Shown: positions 34,212 to 43,089 of the stretch, one piece after another
Layout: every line of letters begins with the position of its first letter
How positions within the stretch are numbered: position 1 is the stretch's first letter
From: Macrococcoides caseolyticum
Lineage (GTDB): Bacteria; Bacillota; Bacilli; Staphylococcales; Staphylococcaceae
Direction of reading: 5' to 3'
Assembly: GCF_002902665.1 (NCBI RefSeq)
Contig: NZ_PPRM01000104.1
Span: 1-64,000 of the forward strand
DNA length: 64,000 nucleotides
Translations under genes and position numbers: made by a program
The notes under the pieces: model-generated
What the model was told of the DNA's origin: nothing
What the model saw: the letters and a program-made list of their open reading frames with translations, nothing else
Databases searched by the model: none

Positions 34212-35132
34212 CTATGAATTAATTACTGACACTATTTCGTCTACCATAGCCCCGACAAATAATGGATGTGTGTCTGGCATATCTGGTCTATAGTACTTAA
34301 CGCCTAGTGCATCACATACAACTTTGCATTCGTAGTCATTATCATAAAGTACTTCCAGATGTTCACATACGAACCCCACTGGTGTGTAAATAAAATGCTG
34401 ATAATGCTTCTCTTCATAGATTGCTCTGGTTAAATCCTGAACATCCGGACCGAGCCAAGGATCAGGTGTATTTCCTTCTGACTGCCAACCAATTTCTACA
34501 TGCTTAATGTCTGATCTGTCCTTAATCATTTGCGCCGTTTCTTCTAACTGAGCTGGATAAGGATCTCCCATCTCTTTAATCTTCTCTGGAAGGCTGTGAG
34601 CACTTACGATAAGCACAGTATCATCCTGCTCAGATTCAGGGATATGGGAAAGTGTCTGATTTACTTGTTCCGTCCAGTACTGGATAAACTTCTCCTGTTT
34701 GTAGAATGCGTCTACATGATACAGTTTAATACCTTTCATTTCCGCAATCTCACGTGCACGTTTATTGTAGCTACCAACCGAAAAGTTCGAATAATGTGGT
34801 GCAAGTACTATCGTTACCGCTTCTGTAATTCCGTCCTTCGCCATCTGTTCCACTGCGTCCTCGATGAATGGTGCGATGTGCTTTAAACCGATATACAGTT
34901 GATACTGTTCGCCTGTTCTTTCATTTAAGGCTTGCACAAGCGCTTCAGCTTGACGTTCAGTCGTTCCTGCAAGCGGAGAGATACCACCGATTGCTTTGTA
35001 ACGGTCCTTTAAATCCTGCAGTGCTTCTTCACTTGGCTTTCTACCGCGTCGTATATGTGTATAGTATGGTTCAATATCTTCTTCTGTATATGGCGTACCA
35101 TATGCCATTACAAGTAGTCCTTTTTTTGTCAT
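34212..35132 (-). CDS. cpfC: Coproporphyrin III ferrochelatase (CpfC, formerly HemH)
   Basis: A 306-residue soluble ferrochelatase that inserts Fe(II) into coproporphyrin III. MAYGTPYTEEDIEPYYTHIR (about 9-28), the catalytic His in LAPHYSNFSVGSY (about 170-182), and the acidic site in PVGFVCEHLEVLYDND (about 257-272) with conserved Glu are all present. RBS AAAGGGGAATTGAAC. Lies between hemE and cgoX. Confidence 0.96.
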   Translation of the reverse strand: MTKKGLLVMAYGTPYTEEDIEPYYTHIRRGRKPSEEALQDLKDRYKAIGGISPLAGTTERQAEALVQALNERTGEQYQLYIGLKHIAPFIEDAVEQMAKDGITEAVTIVLAPHYSNFSVGSYNKRAREIAEMKGIKLYHVDAFYKQEKFIQYWTEQVNQTLSHIPESEQDDTVLIVSAHSLPEKIKEMGDPYPAQLEETAQMIKDRSDIKHVEIGWQSEGNTPDPWLGPDVQDLTRAIYEEKHYQHFIYTPVGFVCEHLEVLYDNDYECKVVCDALGVKYYRPDMPDTHPLFVGAMVDEIVSVINS

Positions 35133-35146
35133 AGTTCAATTCCCCT

Positions 35147-36193
35147 TTATGATTTTGCTTTATAAGCGCGTGAATAATCATGTACAAACGTACTTACACG
35201 TCTTAACGTATCAGGTTGTACTTCTGGAAATACTCCGTGCCCTAAGTTAAAGATGTAGCTATCTGATTGTAGTCCTTGATCTAGAATACGCTTAAGATGA
35301 GACTCAATTACTTCCCACGGCGCCATAAGAATTGCGGGATCTAAGTTACCCTGAAGTGTCTTTGTAATGCCTAACTGACGTGCTTCTTCAATCTGCAATC
35401 TCCAGTCGAGTCCTAATACATCTACAGGTAATGCGTTCCACTCTTCGATTAAATGGCTTGCACCAACTCCGAACGTTGTAACTGGTACACCTTTCGCTTT
35501 AATTTCTTTGAATATACGTTCCATATGTGGTGCAATAAATGTATGATAATCTGCGCGATTTAATGCACCCACCCACGAATCAAACACTTGGATCATCTTA
35601 CATCCGGCATCGATTTGTGCATGTGTATATGTGATACACATATCTGCGAGTTTATCCATCAGCAAATGCCATGCTTCAGGCGCCTCATACATCATCGCCT
35701 TTGTCTTATTATAGTTTTTAGAAGGACCACCTTCAATCATATAGCTCGCTAACGTAAAAGGTGCACCTGTAAAACCAATCAAAGGAACATTTAGCTGTTC
35801 AGTCGTTAATAATTTAATCGTATCAAGAATGTAAGGTACATCCTGTTCTGGATGTATTTCACCTAACTTTTCTACATCCTTCTTTGAACGGATTGGGTTA
35901 TCGATAACAGGACCGATACCCGATTTGATTTCAACATCCACGCCAATAGCACCAAGAGGACTCATTATATCCTTATATAAAATTGCAGCATCTGTATTAT
36001 ACTGATCAACCGGAAGCTTTGTTACGTAAGCACACAACTCCGGATCATGCGTAATTTCAAATAAACTATGTGTCTCTTTAATCTTTCTGTATTCTGGCTG
36101 ACTACGTCCGGCCTGACGCATAAACCATACCGGTGTATGCTCCGTCTTCTCTCCACGTGCAGCTCTTAAGATAGTGTCATTAAATTGATTCAA
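35147..36193 (-). CDS. hemE: Uroporphyrinogen decarboxylase
   Basis: A 348-residue TIM-barrel enzyme that forms coproporphyrinogen [17 protein letters not shown] (about 23-36) carries the substrate-anchoring arginines; [16 protein letters not shown] (about 140) and [11 protein letters not shown] (about 319) are also typical. The start is TTG, behind a strong AGGGGGAAATACGC site. First gene of the heme operon, divergent from the TRAP gene. Confidence 0.97.
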   Translation of the reverse strand: MNQFNDTILRAARGEKTEHTPVWFMRQAGRSQPEYRKIKETHSLFEITHDPELCAYVTKLPVDQYNTDAAILYKDIMSPLGAIGVDVEIKSGIGPVIDNPIRSKKDVEKLGEIHPEQDVPYILDTIKLLTTEQLNVPLIGFTGAPFTLASYMIEGGPSKNYNKTKAMMYEAPEAWHLLMDKLADMCITYTHAQIDAGCKMIQVFDSWVGALNRADYHTFIAPHMERIFKEIKAKGVPVTTFGVGASHLIEEWNALPVDVLGLDWRLQIEEARQLGITKTLQGNLDPAILMAPWEVIESHLKRILDQGLQSDSYIFNLGHGVFPEVQPDTLRRVSTFVHDYSRAYKAKS

Positions 36194-36327
36194 GCGTATT
36201 TCCCCCTATTATTCATATATATTCGATTTTATCATACAAACAGATTAGAATAACTATTATTAAACAATGTCATAAAACTGACATATCTCTTTTAAAATCG
36301 GGTAGTGTATATAAAGGAGGAATTATT

Positions 36328-36822
36328 ATGAAAACGTATATTACGTATGGAACAGAATATTTTCTTAAACAGATTGTCAATAATAATAAAACACGTGATA
36401 TCTTTACTTTTGTTGCAGAAGATAACACGTATTTATATGAAGAAACAGATCAAGAAACATTATTCAGCGCACCTCAGACATTCGATGTCATTCGTCAAGA
36501 TGGAGTGTTGCTTGAGCTGCCGATGTTAATGATATACTTTGTTGTCAGTGACACAAGACAGGACGTATTCGATACCCGTGAATTACCTCTCGAAGACTTA
36601 CACCAATATGAAGGTTATCATGCTTTGCGATTACTTAAACCCGTACGTGGTGAAACTTACGCTTACGTGTTGCAATTTGATTCAAAAGCACATATGACTG
36701 ACTTTAAGAAAAGTAGTTTCTTCCGTAAATATTTAAGCGAAGACGCATTAAAACAATATCAGTCTGCAGACTTCATCAATAACATTTATTATACGAAGCA
36801 TCTGTTTCCACTTGAAGACTAG
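36328..36822 (+). CDS. traP: TRAP (target of RNAIII-activating protein) homologue, heme-monooxygenase-like fold
   Basis: A 164-residue protein matching staphylococcal TRAP in length and in genomic place next to hemE. The C-terminal half (about 60-155) is an ABM-type ferredoxin-like domain; histidines include H92, H98, H122 and H158. TRAP was proposed as a quorum-sensing phosphoprotein, but that role is disputed. The HmoB-like fold and the hem neighbourhood fit a heme- or stress-related function better. RBS AAAGGAGGAATT. Confidence 0.85.
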   Translation: MKTYITYGTEYFLKQIVNNNKTRDIFTFVAEDNTYLYEETDQETLFSAPQTFDVIRQDGVLLELPMLMIYFVVSDTRQDVFDTRELPLEDLHQYEGYHALRLLKPVRGETYAYVLQFDSKAHMTDFKKSSFFRKYLSEDALKQYQSADFINNIYYTKHLFPLED

Positions 36823-36832
36823 AATATCAATA

Positions 36833-36868
36833 AAACTATCCTTTCCAGACCGCTGGAGAGGATGGTTT
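36833..36868. terminator. Terminator between TRAP gene and ecsB
   Basis: AAACTATCCTTTCCAG-ACCG-CTGGAGAGGATGGTTT, a 16-bp stem with G-T pairs, between convergent genes. Confidence 0.85.
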
Positions 36869-36880
36869 TATATGGATACT

Positions 36881-38092
36881 TCAGTCTCTTAAAAGGTTCA
36901 TACGCTTCTCAATCTTCGCTGCAACACTATTCAATGCAAAGAACATCATCACATAGAGGATGAGAGCGAAATAAAAGTGCGATGGATAGATAAGGATATA
37001 ACAGACGGTGATCACTGTCGTTGTGACTATCGAAAGTTTATGTATAAACTTTCTGAATCCTTGAAGAACGAGCGCTTCAGGTGTCGGCCATACTTTCGGC
37101 CAGAGACTGAACGCCTGCATCTTATAGAACTGAGATGCTTGCATAATAATCGCATAGCTAAAGAATAAACCGATGATAAGGCCTACTATATAATGGTGTA
37201 CGAGCCACATAAGAACGCAGCCGACAACAATCAGACGCACTACAATCCACATACTATCATTACTTCTCACAAAATTTCTGACGAATAAATACTCAAACAT
37301 ATGCTGCTCAGTATAGTGCGATTTTCGTGGAAGTAGTATATCAAGGTATCGTCTCCGTACTGCTTTATCCTTCATCCCTTTTACATCTGTAAACATATTG
37401 ATCAGCTTATTCTGGGCTTGATTCAGCTGGTGTTCATAATCTATATAGTAATCAAAGTTTAGCAGACGGTGTGCTGCATTCTTGTTCAATAGATAGATTA
37501 AACTTATTGTAAACAAAATAATAGAAATGATCGTGACCGGTAACCCTTCAAGTGCAGTATAGATCCCAGATAGTGCCATTAAAAAAATAAGTAAGCTGAT
37601 GTATCCATTTGTAATGCCAAGCATCATCATCAAATGACGCATAATAAGCCCACTATAAATCATCCACACCCCTAGAACAATTGCACATATAAATCCTGTC
37701 ACTGATGCTGTTCTTTCCATATATAGCGGCACCAATATGCCTCCCGTAACGATAAATAATAGTGTGCGCAGACGACCGCTCCTCATAACGGCATATTTAA
37801 AGTAAGCGGGCATATCGCGTTCAAAATTGAGCAGAAAGACGCTATCTGCAGATTTCATAAAAGTTCTAAGCGGTGTAACTGTAAGCGTTGCGAGTATTAC
37901 AGCGATGATCAGATTATAATTGACATTATCCGGAAGATTCTTGAGCAGCTGAGAATATTGCAGCATCAATGCGCCAAATGCAATCGTCAAGAAAACAATA
38001 AAATGGCCATTAAAGATAAACTTACTATAATAAGCGACCTCTTTATCGTTTCTTACCTTCCTATCATAAAATAATTGGCGTGCTTTACTCAT
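36881..38092 (-). CDS. ecsB: ABC transporter permease EcsB
   Basis: About 403 residues from the ATG behind AGGTGACGCAC; a GTG three codons earlier is in frame. It has roughly ten hydrophobic helices and a central basic soluble loop (about 215-270). Downstream of ecsA with overlap. In B. subtilis and S. aureus EcsAB affects secretion, competence and RseP-dependent peptide clearance; it is proposed to export peptides from regulated intramembrane proteolysis. ecsC is not adjacent. Confidence 0.9.
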   Translation of the reverse strand: MSKARQLFYDRKVRNDKEVAYYSKFIFNGHFIVFLTIAFGALMLQYSQLLKNLPDNVNYNLIIAVILATLTVTPLRTFMKSADSVFLLNFERDMPAYFKYAVMRSGRLRTLLFIVTGGILVPLYMERTASVTGFICAIVLGVWMIYSGLIMRHLMMMLGITNGYISLLIFLMALSGIYTALEGLPVTIISIILFTISLIYLLNKNAAHRLLNFDYYIDYEHQLNQAQNKLINMFTDVKGMKDKAVRRRYLDILLPRKSHYTEQHMFEYLFVRNFVRSNDSMWIVVRLIVVGCVLMWLVHHYIVGLIIGLFFSYAIIMQASQFYKMQAFSLWPKVWPTPEALVLQGFRKFIHKLSIVTTTVITVCYILIYPSHFYFALILYVMMFFALNSVAAKIEKRMNLLRD

Positions 38093-38825
38093 GTGCGTCA
38101 CCTGTCACATGAACATAGATGTCATCCAGGGATGCATGCGGCATATTAAACTGATCTTGCAAATCATTAAGGGTCCCATAAGCAATAAGCCTGCCGTGAT
38201 GCATCAGTAAGAAGCGGTCACAGTACTTCTCAGCTGTTGCAAGAATATGTGTACTCATTAATACAGTCCGATTGTTCCGACGTGCTTCAACCATAAGTTC
38301 CAGCATCGTTTGAATACCTAGTGGATCGAGTCCGAGAAACGGCTCATCGATAATATATAGTTCAGGCTGAACGATAAATGCACATATGATCATCACTTTC
38401 TGCTTCATTCCTTTAGAGAAATGTGCTGGAAAAGCTTTTAATTTATCTTCTAATCTAAAGACTTTCAATAATGGGCGTGCCCGTTTCATTGCTTCATCTA
38501 ACGAGATGTGATAAGCCATTGCAGTCATATCAATATGTTCTGCTAATGTCAGTTCCTCATATAAGACAGGTGATTCAGGAATATAAGAAAGCTTACTTCT
38601 ATATTCATAAGGATGTTCTGCTAATGATACGTCGTCTATCTGTAACGTTCCTGAGATGGGTCTCAGCAATCCAAGCAGGTGCTTGATTGTCGTACTCTTA
38701 CCTGCTCCGTTAAGCCCGATAAGTCCGATGATTTCACCATTTTGAAGTTCAAAATCTATATCATGTATGACAGGCTGATTGCCATAGCCACCTGTCAAGT
38801 TCATCACTTTCACTGTCACGTTCAT
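38085..38825 (-). CDS. ecsA: ABC transporter ATP-binding protein EcsA
   Basis: A 246-residue ATPase: Walker A GLNGAGKST (about 37), signature FSKGMKQKV (about 138) and Walker B LYIIDEPFLGLD (about 157). The ATG sits only 2 bases after TGGAG; a GTG two codons on would have better spacing, so the start may be 38819. Paired with ecsB by overlap and divergent from hit, the same arrangement as in B. subtilis. Confidence 0.92.
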   Translation of the reverse strand: MNVTVKVMNLTGGYGNQPVIHDIDFELQNGEIIGLIGLNGAGKSTTIKHLLGLLRPISGTLQIDDVSLAEHPYEYRSKLSYIPESPVLYEELTLAEHIDMTAMAYHISLDEAMKRARPLLKVFRLEDKLKAFPAHFSKGMKQKVMIICAFIVQPELYIIDEPFLGLDPLGIQTMLELMVEARRNNRTVLMSTHILATAEKYCDRFLLMHHGRLIAYGTLNDLQDQFNMPHASLDDIYVHVTGDAHE

Positions 38826-38951
38826 TCTCCATTCTACAAACTTTTTTCATCATTGTATCAAATGTATGATTGTTGCTACAATTATAACGTATGTTGTGAA
38901 TATTTTAATAAAATCTTATATAATAGAGAAAATTGCATAGGAGGCCATACA

Positions 38952-39368
38952 ATGTCAGAAACAGTATTTAGTAAAATATTAAAAGGTGAAATCCCATCAT
39001 ACAAAGTCTATGAGGATGAATATACGTATGCATTCCTCGATATTTCCCAAGTATCTAAGGGGCATACGCTTGTTATCCCTAAAACTGCTGCAGCAGATAT
39101 GCTGTCAATCGCACCTTCAGACTTACAGCATGTCATCACATCAGTACAGAAGGTTGCTAAAGCAGTAGATAAAGCATTTCAGCCAGACGGTATCAATGTC
39201 ATTCAGAATAATAGAGCTTATGCAGATCAATCTGTATTTCACCTGCACTTTCATATCATCCCACGTTATAAAGATGATATAGATGGCTTCGGCTATATTT
39301 GGGAAACGCATCCAGATACGCTTGATATGGAATCATTAAAAACAAATATCGCAAATGCAATTGAATAA
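38952..39368 (+). CDS. hit: HIT-family nucleotide hydrolase/transferase
   Basis: 138 residues from the ATG behind AGGAGGCCATACA; the frame is open well upstream but lacks a ribosome site there. The histidine triad is VFHLHFHIIPR (about 95-105), and N-terminal FSKILKGEIPSYKVYED is typical of Hint-like proteins. It hydrolyses adenosine 5'-monophosphoramidate-like substrates. Divergent from ecsAB; a TTGTGA-17-TATATA promoter candidate lies in the spacer. Confidence 0.95.
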   Translation: MSETVFSKILKGEIPSYKVYEDEYTYAFLDISQVSKGHTLVIPKTAAADMLSIAPSDLQHVITSVQKVAKAVDKAFQPDGINVIQNNRAYADQSVFHLHFHIIPRYKDDIDGFGYIWETHPDTLDMESLKTNIANAIE

Positions 39369-39429
39369 CTTTCTTTACATAATAAATAATTATATGGGTA
39401 TACTATAATAAAAACAGGAGGCTATAATT

Positions 39430-39786
39430 ATGAAATTATCTCAAATTGCACTTGGTTTCGGTGTCGGCATCGTCGCTGGAGGCGTCACTGCGATACTGAA
39501 TACACCAAAGTCAGGAAAAGAACTTCAGCAAGGATTCAAATCCACTGCTTATGATACGAAAGCGCAGGTCAACCAACTGAAGGCTGAAACGAACGAAGTG
39601 AAGGATTCAATCTTAAACACGAAAAATGTTTCTCAAGAGACAATGTCTACTATGGTTGATGAGATTAAAACGATGATCAGCAACTACAAAGCAGACATTT
39701 CACCTAATATCGATAATATTAAAAATAATGTAGAAAACCTAAACAATCGAAAGAACGAAATTACACAGGAACTCTCCAAAAAATAA
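39430..39786 (+). CDS. YtxH/YhaH-like membrane-associated protein
   Basis: A 118-residue protein whose first 25 residues form a Gly-rich hydrophobic helix (IALGFGVGIVAGGVTAILNT), followed by PKSGKELQQG typical of YtxH-domain proteins. The remainder is a long amphipathic coiled coil. The family is linked to general stress in Bacillus. Located between hit and hpr as yhaH is in B. subtilis. RBS ACAGGAGGC. A strong terminator follows. Confidence 0.85.
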   Translation: MKLSQIALGFGVGIVAGGVTAILNTPKSGKELQQGFKSTAYDTKAQVNQLKAETNEVKDSILNTKNVSQETMSTMVDEIKTMISNYKADISPNIDNIKNNVENLNNRKNEITQELSKK

Positions 39787-39857
39787 TATATTAAAAATTC
39801 AGAATAAATATTCATAAAATTTTTGTACTATGCTAAAATAATATTATTAATCACTAG

Positions 39858-39885
39858 AGTATGATGTTACCATCATACTTTTTTT
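39858..39885 (+). terminator. Terminator after the YtxH gene
   Basis: AGTATGATG-TTAC-CATCATACT followed by seven T. Confidence 0.88.
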
Positions 39886-39959
39886 ATATTACTATTAGTA
39901 TATTATTAAATGATAATTGTTATGTGAAATGCATGAATATTCTGGAAGGTGGAACCGAC

Positions 39960-40511
39960 ATGAAACGTGAACGCGAAAAAGAAATTATCGATAAAATGTT
40001 ATTTACGCACAAAGTGTCTCAATTAAGTAAAGCACTTTGGAAAACAGTAGAAAAAGACTGGCAGAACTGGATTAAACCATACGATTTAAATATCAATGAA
40101 CATCATATTCTAGTCATTATAAGGAACCTTGAGAAGGCAACCATCTCAGAAGTAAGTCAGTACGGTGTGATGCACGTATCTACGGTGTTCAACTTTGCAA
40201 AGAATTTAGAAAAACGCGGTTATTTGAAGATGCCTAAAAGCAAATTTGACAAACGTAATACATATCTTGAACTCACTGAAAGAGGAAAAGAAGTACTTTA
40301 TGAAACATACAAAGGGTATAAAGAGTCTGATGACCGTATTTATGACGCTGCGAGCAATTATCAGGAGTTAATGTTTGACCTTCCGGCATTCACTGAGCTG
40401 AAATTTATCGTTGCACAAATCTACGGCTCAGACTTCATTACACACCTTGAAAAAAGTCACGATGACCTGTTAAAAATATTACTTGACGAAAACAATGAAG
40501 ATAATGCATAA
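39960..40511 (+). CDS. hpr: MarR-family regulator Hpr (ScoC)
   Basis: 183 residues from the ATG behind GGAAGGTGGAACCGAC; 33 upstream in-frame codons overlap the preceding terminator region and are not credible. Winged helix at about 45-115 with recognition segment VMHVSTVFNFAKNLEKRGYL. The Glu/Lys-rich N-terminus and C-terminal helices match Hpr. In B. subtilis it represses proteases and sporulation genes. Synteny with hit and prsA supports orthology. Confidence 0.88.
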   Translation: MKREREKEIIDKMLFTHKVSQLSKALWKTVEKDWQNWIKPYDLNINEHHILVIIRNLEKATISEVSQYGVMHVSTVFNFAKNLEKRGYLKMPKSKFDKRNTYLELTERGKEVLYETYKGYKESDDRIYDAASNYQELMFDLPAFTELKFIVAQIYGSDFITHLEKSHDDLLKILLDENNEDNA

Positions 40512-40545
40512 TTGCTAGGTAAATTAACCGAGTAAGGAGATTGCC

Positions 40546-41121
40546 ATGTATTTATGTAATAAAAATTTTAATATCAGATCGACATACGGAATCCAGAGAA
40601 TCATGCTCATTTCAGCATTACTTGGAATTATTGTTTACATTGTCAGCTTTGAAATTTTCTCCTCTATATTCGGGAAAAAATTCTCAGATGACAATTTTTT
40701 ATTATTCTTAATCAGTCTGATTTGTCTCTATCCTATCCATAAATCATTGCATATGCTGCCCTTTATATACGATACGAAATCATTAATTATACAGAAGACA
40801 ACGAAATCCAGATTTTTTCCGCTCATTAATACACGCGTGAATCATCCGGTCCATAAAGTACATTTTGCGATTGCATTACTCTGCCCTGTTGTCATCATTT
40901 CAGTGATAACACTTATATGCGCAGTTGTATACCCAATGTTCGCCCATTACTTCCTATTTATATTTGCGGTGAATATCGGATTATCATTTATAGATTTTGT
41001 ATATTTACGTTATCTATTCAATACTCCGCAGTGTTCCTATGTTGAAGAGCGTAAATACGGCTTTGAAGTTTTGAGTAAACACGATCTACCGTCAGACTTT
41101 TATCATTCAGATGTAAGATAA
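40546..41121 (+). CDS. DUF3267 membrane protein (putative zincin-like)
   Basis: A 191-residue protein with about four helices (18-38, 48-65, 104-130, 132-155). The family often has a His-Glu-x-x-His metalloprotease motif; at that place this protein has IHKSLHML, so the Glu is replaced by Lys. Peptidase activity is therefore doubtful here. Follows hpr by 34 bases with AAGGAGATTGCC, and precedes prsA, as yhaK-type genes do in related genomes. Confidence 0.72.
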   Translation: MYLCNKNFNIRSTYGIQRIMLISALLGIIVYIVSFEIFSSIFGKKFSDDNFLLFLISLICLYPIHKSLHMLPFIYDTKSLIIQKTTKSRFFPLINTRVNHPVHKVHFAIALLCPVVIISVITLICAVVYPMFAHYFLFIFAVNIGLSFIDFVYLRYLFNTPQCSYVEERKYGFEVLSKHDLPSDFYHSDVR

Positions 41122-41202
41122 ATGTATTCTAAATCATTTTATGTTAGAATTTATCATTAGTTAGAACATTTACTAAACAGTGCATTTAAAAGGAGCAGTA
41201 TT

Positions 41203-42114
41203 ATGACAAACTTAAAGAAAATTATGATGCCAGCAGCACTTTCTGTATCGATCCTAGGATTAGCAGCATGTGGAAATGGTGGCGGAGAAACGCTTGTTTC
41301 ATCTAAAGCGGGTGATGTAAAACAATCAGACATCATGAAAGAGCTCGGTAATGAACAAATCGCTAAAACGTCATTCCAATTAATTTTCAATGACGTACTT
41401 AAAGAGAAATATGGTAAGAAAATTGATGAAGATAAAATCAATAAGGAAACAGACAAAGAAATTAAGAAATATGGCGATGAGAAAACGTTCGAACAAATTT
41501 TACAGCAGCAAAGTTCTGGAATGACAGTTGAACAATACAAGAAAAAGCGCGTTACTGATGAATATCAGAAGCAGTTTCTAAATGACACAATCAAAATTTC
41601 AGATAAAGATATTAAAGATAACGCTAAGAAAGCTTCACATATATTAATTGCAGTAAAATCTGATTCTAATAAAGACGGATTAAGCGATAAAGAAGCGAAA
41701 GCGAAAGCTGAAGAAATCTTAAAACAAGTTAAAGCTAATAAAGATGATTTCAAGAAAATTGCTAAAAAAGAGTCAGATGATACACAATCGGCGAAAAATA
41801 ATGGTGAGCTTGGCTATGTCGTAAAAGGTCAAACTGTTGAAGCATTCGAAAAGGCATTATTCAAACTAAAGCCAGGTGAAATTTCAAATATCGTAAAAAC
41901 TGAATTCGGTTACCACATCATTATGGCTGAAGACGATAAAGACATCGCTAAAGAAAAAGACAAACTCGCGCAAACGATTCGTCAGAACAAGTTACAAGAT
42001 AATCCGAAACTATACGTACAAGCAGTCCAAAAATTATTCAAAGAATATGATGTAGACTTTAAAGATAAAGACATCAAAAAGTATGTTGATGATCAAATCT
42101 TAAAAGCAAAATAA
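41203..42114 (+). CDS. prsA: Foldase lipoprotein PrsA (peptidyl-prolyl isomerase)
   Basis: A 303-residue lipoprotein: signal peptide with lipobox GLAACG (Cys near 23), N-terminal chaperone region, parvulin (PpiC) domain at about 140-235 beginning KKASHILIAVKSD, with DTQSAKNNGELGYVVKGQTV and EFGYHIIMAEDD. A Lys-rich C-terminal helix follows. It folds exported proteins, including secreted proteases, at the membrane-wall interface. RBS AAAGGAGC. Confidence 0.96.
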   Translation: MTNLKKIMMPAALSVSILGLAACGNGGGETLVSSKAGDVKQSDIMKELGNEQIAKTSFQLIFNDVLKEKYGKKIDEDKINKETDKEIKKYGDEKTFEQILQQQSSGMTVEQYKKKRVTDEYQKQFLNDTIKISDKDIKDNAKKASHILIAVKSDSNKDGLSDKEAKAKAEEILKQVKANKDDFKKIAKKESDDTQSAKNNGELGYVVKGQTVEAFEKALFKLKPGEISNIVKTEFGYHIIMAEDDKDIAKEKDKLAQTIRQNKLQDNPKLYVQAVQKLFKEYDVDFKDKDIKKYVDDQILKAK

Positions 42115-42115
42115 A

Positions 42116-42148
42116 AAAGAAATGAAGCCTTTGCTTCATTTCTTTTTT
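42116..42148. terminator. Terminator between prsA and yhaM
   Basis: AAAGAAATGAAGC-CTTT-GCTTCATTTCTTT with a following T-run, shared by the convergent genes. Confidence 0.88.
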
Positions 42149-43089
42149 TAGTCCAGAGAAACCGGCTTATAAAACTGACGATTTTCTAAAGCAAAAATAC
42201 GCTCTGTATATTGTCCTTTTTCCACTTTCTTCATATGCTTATCAAACATCTGCATACGTGCATCGATATTATCAATAAAGTGAAGCATCTCTGCTTCTTT
42301 TAACATCGGTAATTTCGGTGATCCATACTCATACTTTCCATGATGACTTAATATCATATGGCGTAGTAACATTACTTCTTCCCCTTCAATATTATGTTCA
42401 CGTGCAATATTCGCCACTTCATCGCTCATAATTGAAATATGGCCGAGTAAATTCCCTTCAACTGTATACGTCGTTGCAACAGGCCCGGATAATTCTTTAA
42501 CTTTCCCCATATCATGTGCAATGATACCTGCATAGAGCAGACTTCGATTTAAAGTCGGATAGATATCACATAATGCTTTCGCCTGCTTCAGCATCGTTAG
42601 TACATGGAATAATAATCCTGACACGAAGTTATGATGATTGCTGCTGGCAGCAGGGTATACCATAAATTGATGTGCATACTTCTTAAGCAATAGACGAATA
42701 ATACGCTGTAAATTCGCATTTTCAATTTTGATGACATAATCCATCAGCTGCTCCATCATATCATCTTCATTCACCGGTGCACTTTCTAAGAAATTTTCTA
42801 GTTTCACACCGTCTTCGGGTGTAACAAGCCTGAATTGATTTACTTTCATCTGTTTACGACCTCGGTAATCAATCACGTCACCTTTAACACGAATTAATTG
42901 TTCAGGCTGTAACAGTTTTATATCTTCTTCAGAGACCGTCCATACCTTTGCTTCGATTTCTCCGCTTTTATCCTTAAGATAAAGTGTTAAATATGGCTTA
43001 CCTTGTCCCGTTACCCCTTGAATTGACTTATGAATTAAAAAGTAATGGTCTACTTGAGATCCTGGTTTTAATGTTTCTATCGTTCTCAC
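42148..43089 (-). CDS. yhaM: 3'-5' exoribonuclease YhaM
   Basis: A 313-residue protein, the family's usual length. N-terminal OB-fold (about 10-90: [20 protein letters not shown]) and an HD hydrolase domain (about 155-285) with HDMGK at about 192. It trims RNA and single-stranded DNA 3' ends with Mn(II). Starts with GTG directly after the yhaN stop, behind AAGGAGGTTAAATAA. Last gene of yhaO-yhaN-yhaM. Confidence 0.94.
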   Translation of the reverse strand: MRTIETLKPGSQVDHYFLIHKSIQGVTGQGKPYLTLYLKDKSGEIEAKVWTVSEEDIKLLQPEQLIRVKGDVIDYRGRKQMKVNQFRLVTPEDGVKLENFLESAPVNEDDMMEQLMDYVIKIENANLQRIIRLLLKKYAHQFMVYPAASSNHHNFVSGLLFHVLTMLKQAKALCDIYPTLNRSLLYAGIIAHDMGKVKELSGPVATTYTVEGNLLGHISIMSDEVANIAREHNIEGEEVMLLRHMILSHHGKYEYGSPKLPMLKEAEMLHFIDNIDARMQMFDKHMKKVEKGQYTERIFALENRQFYKPVSLD

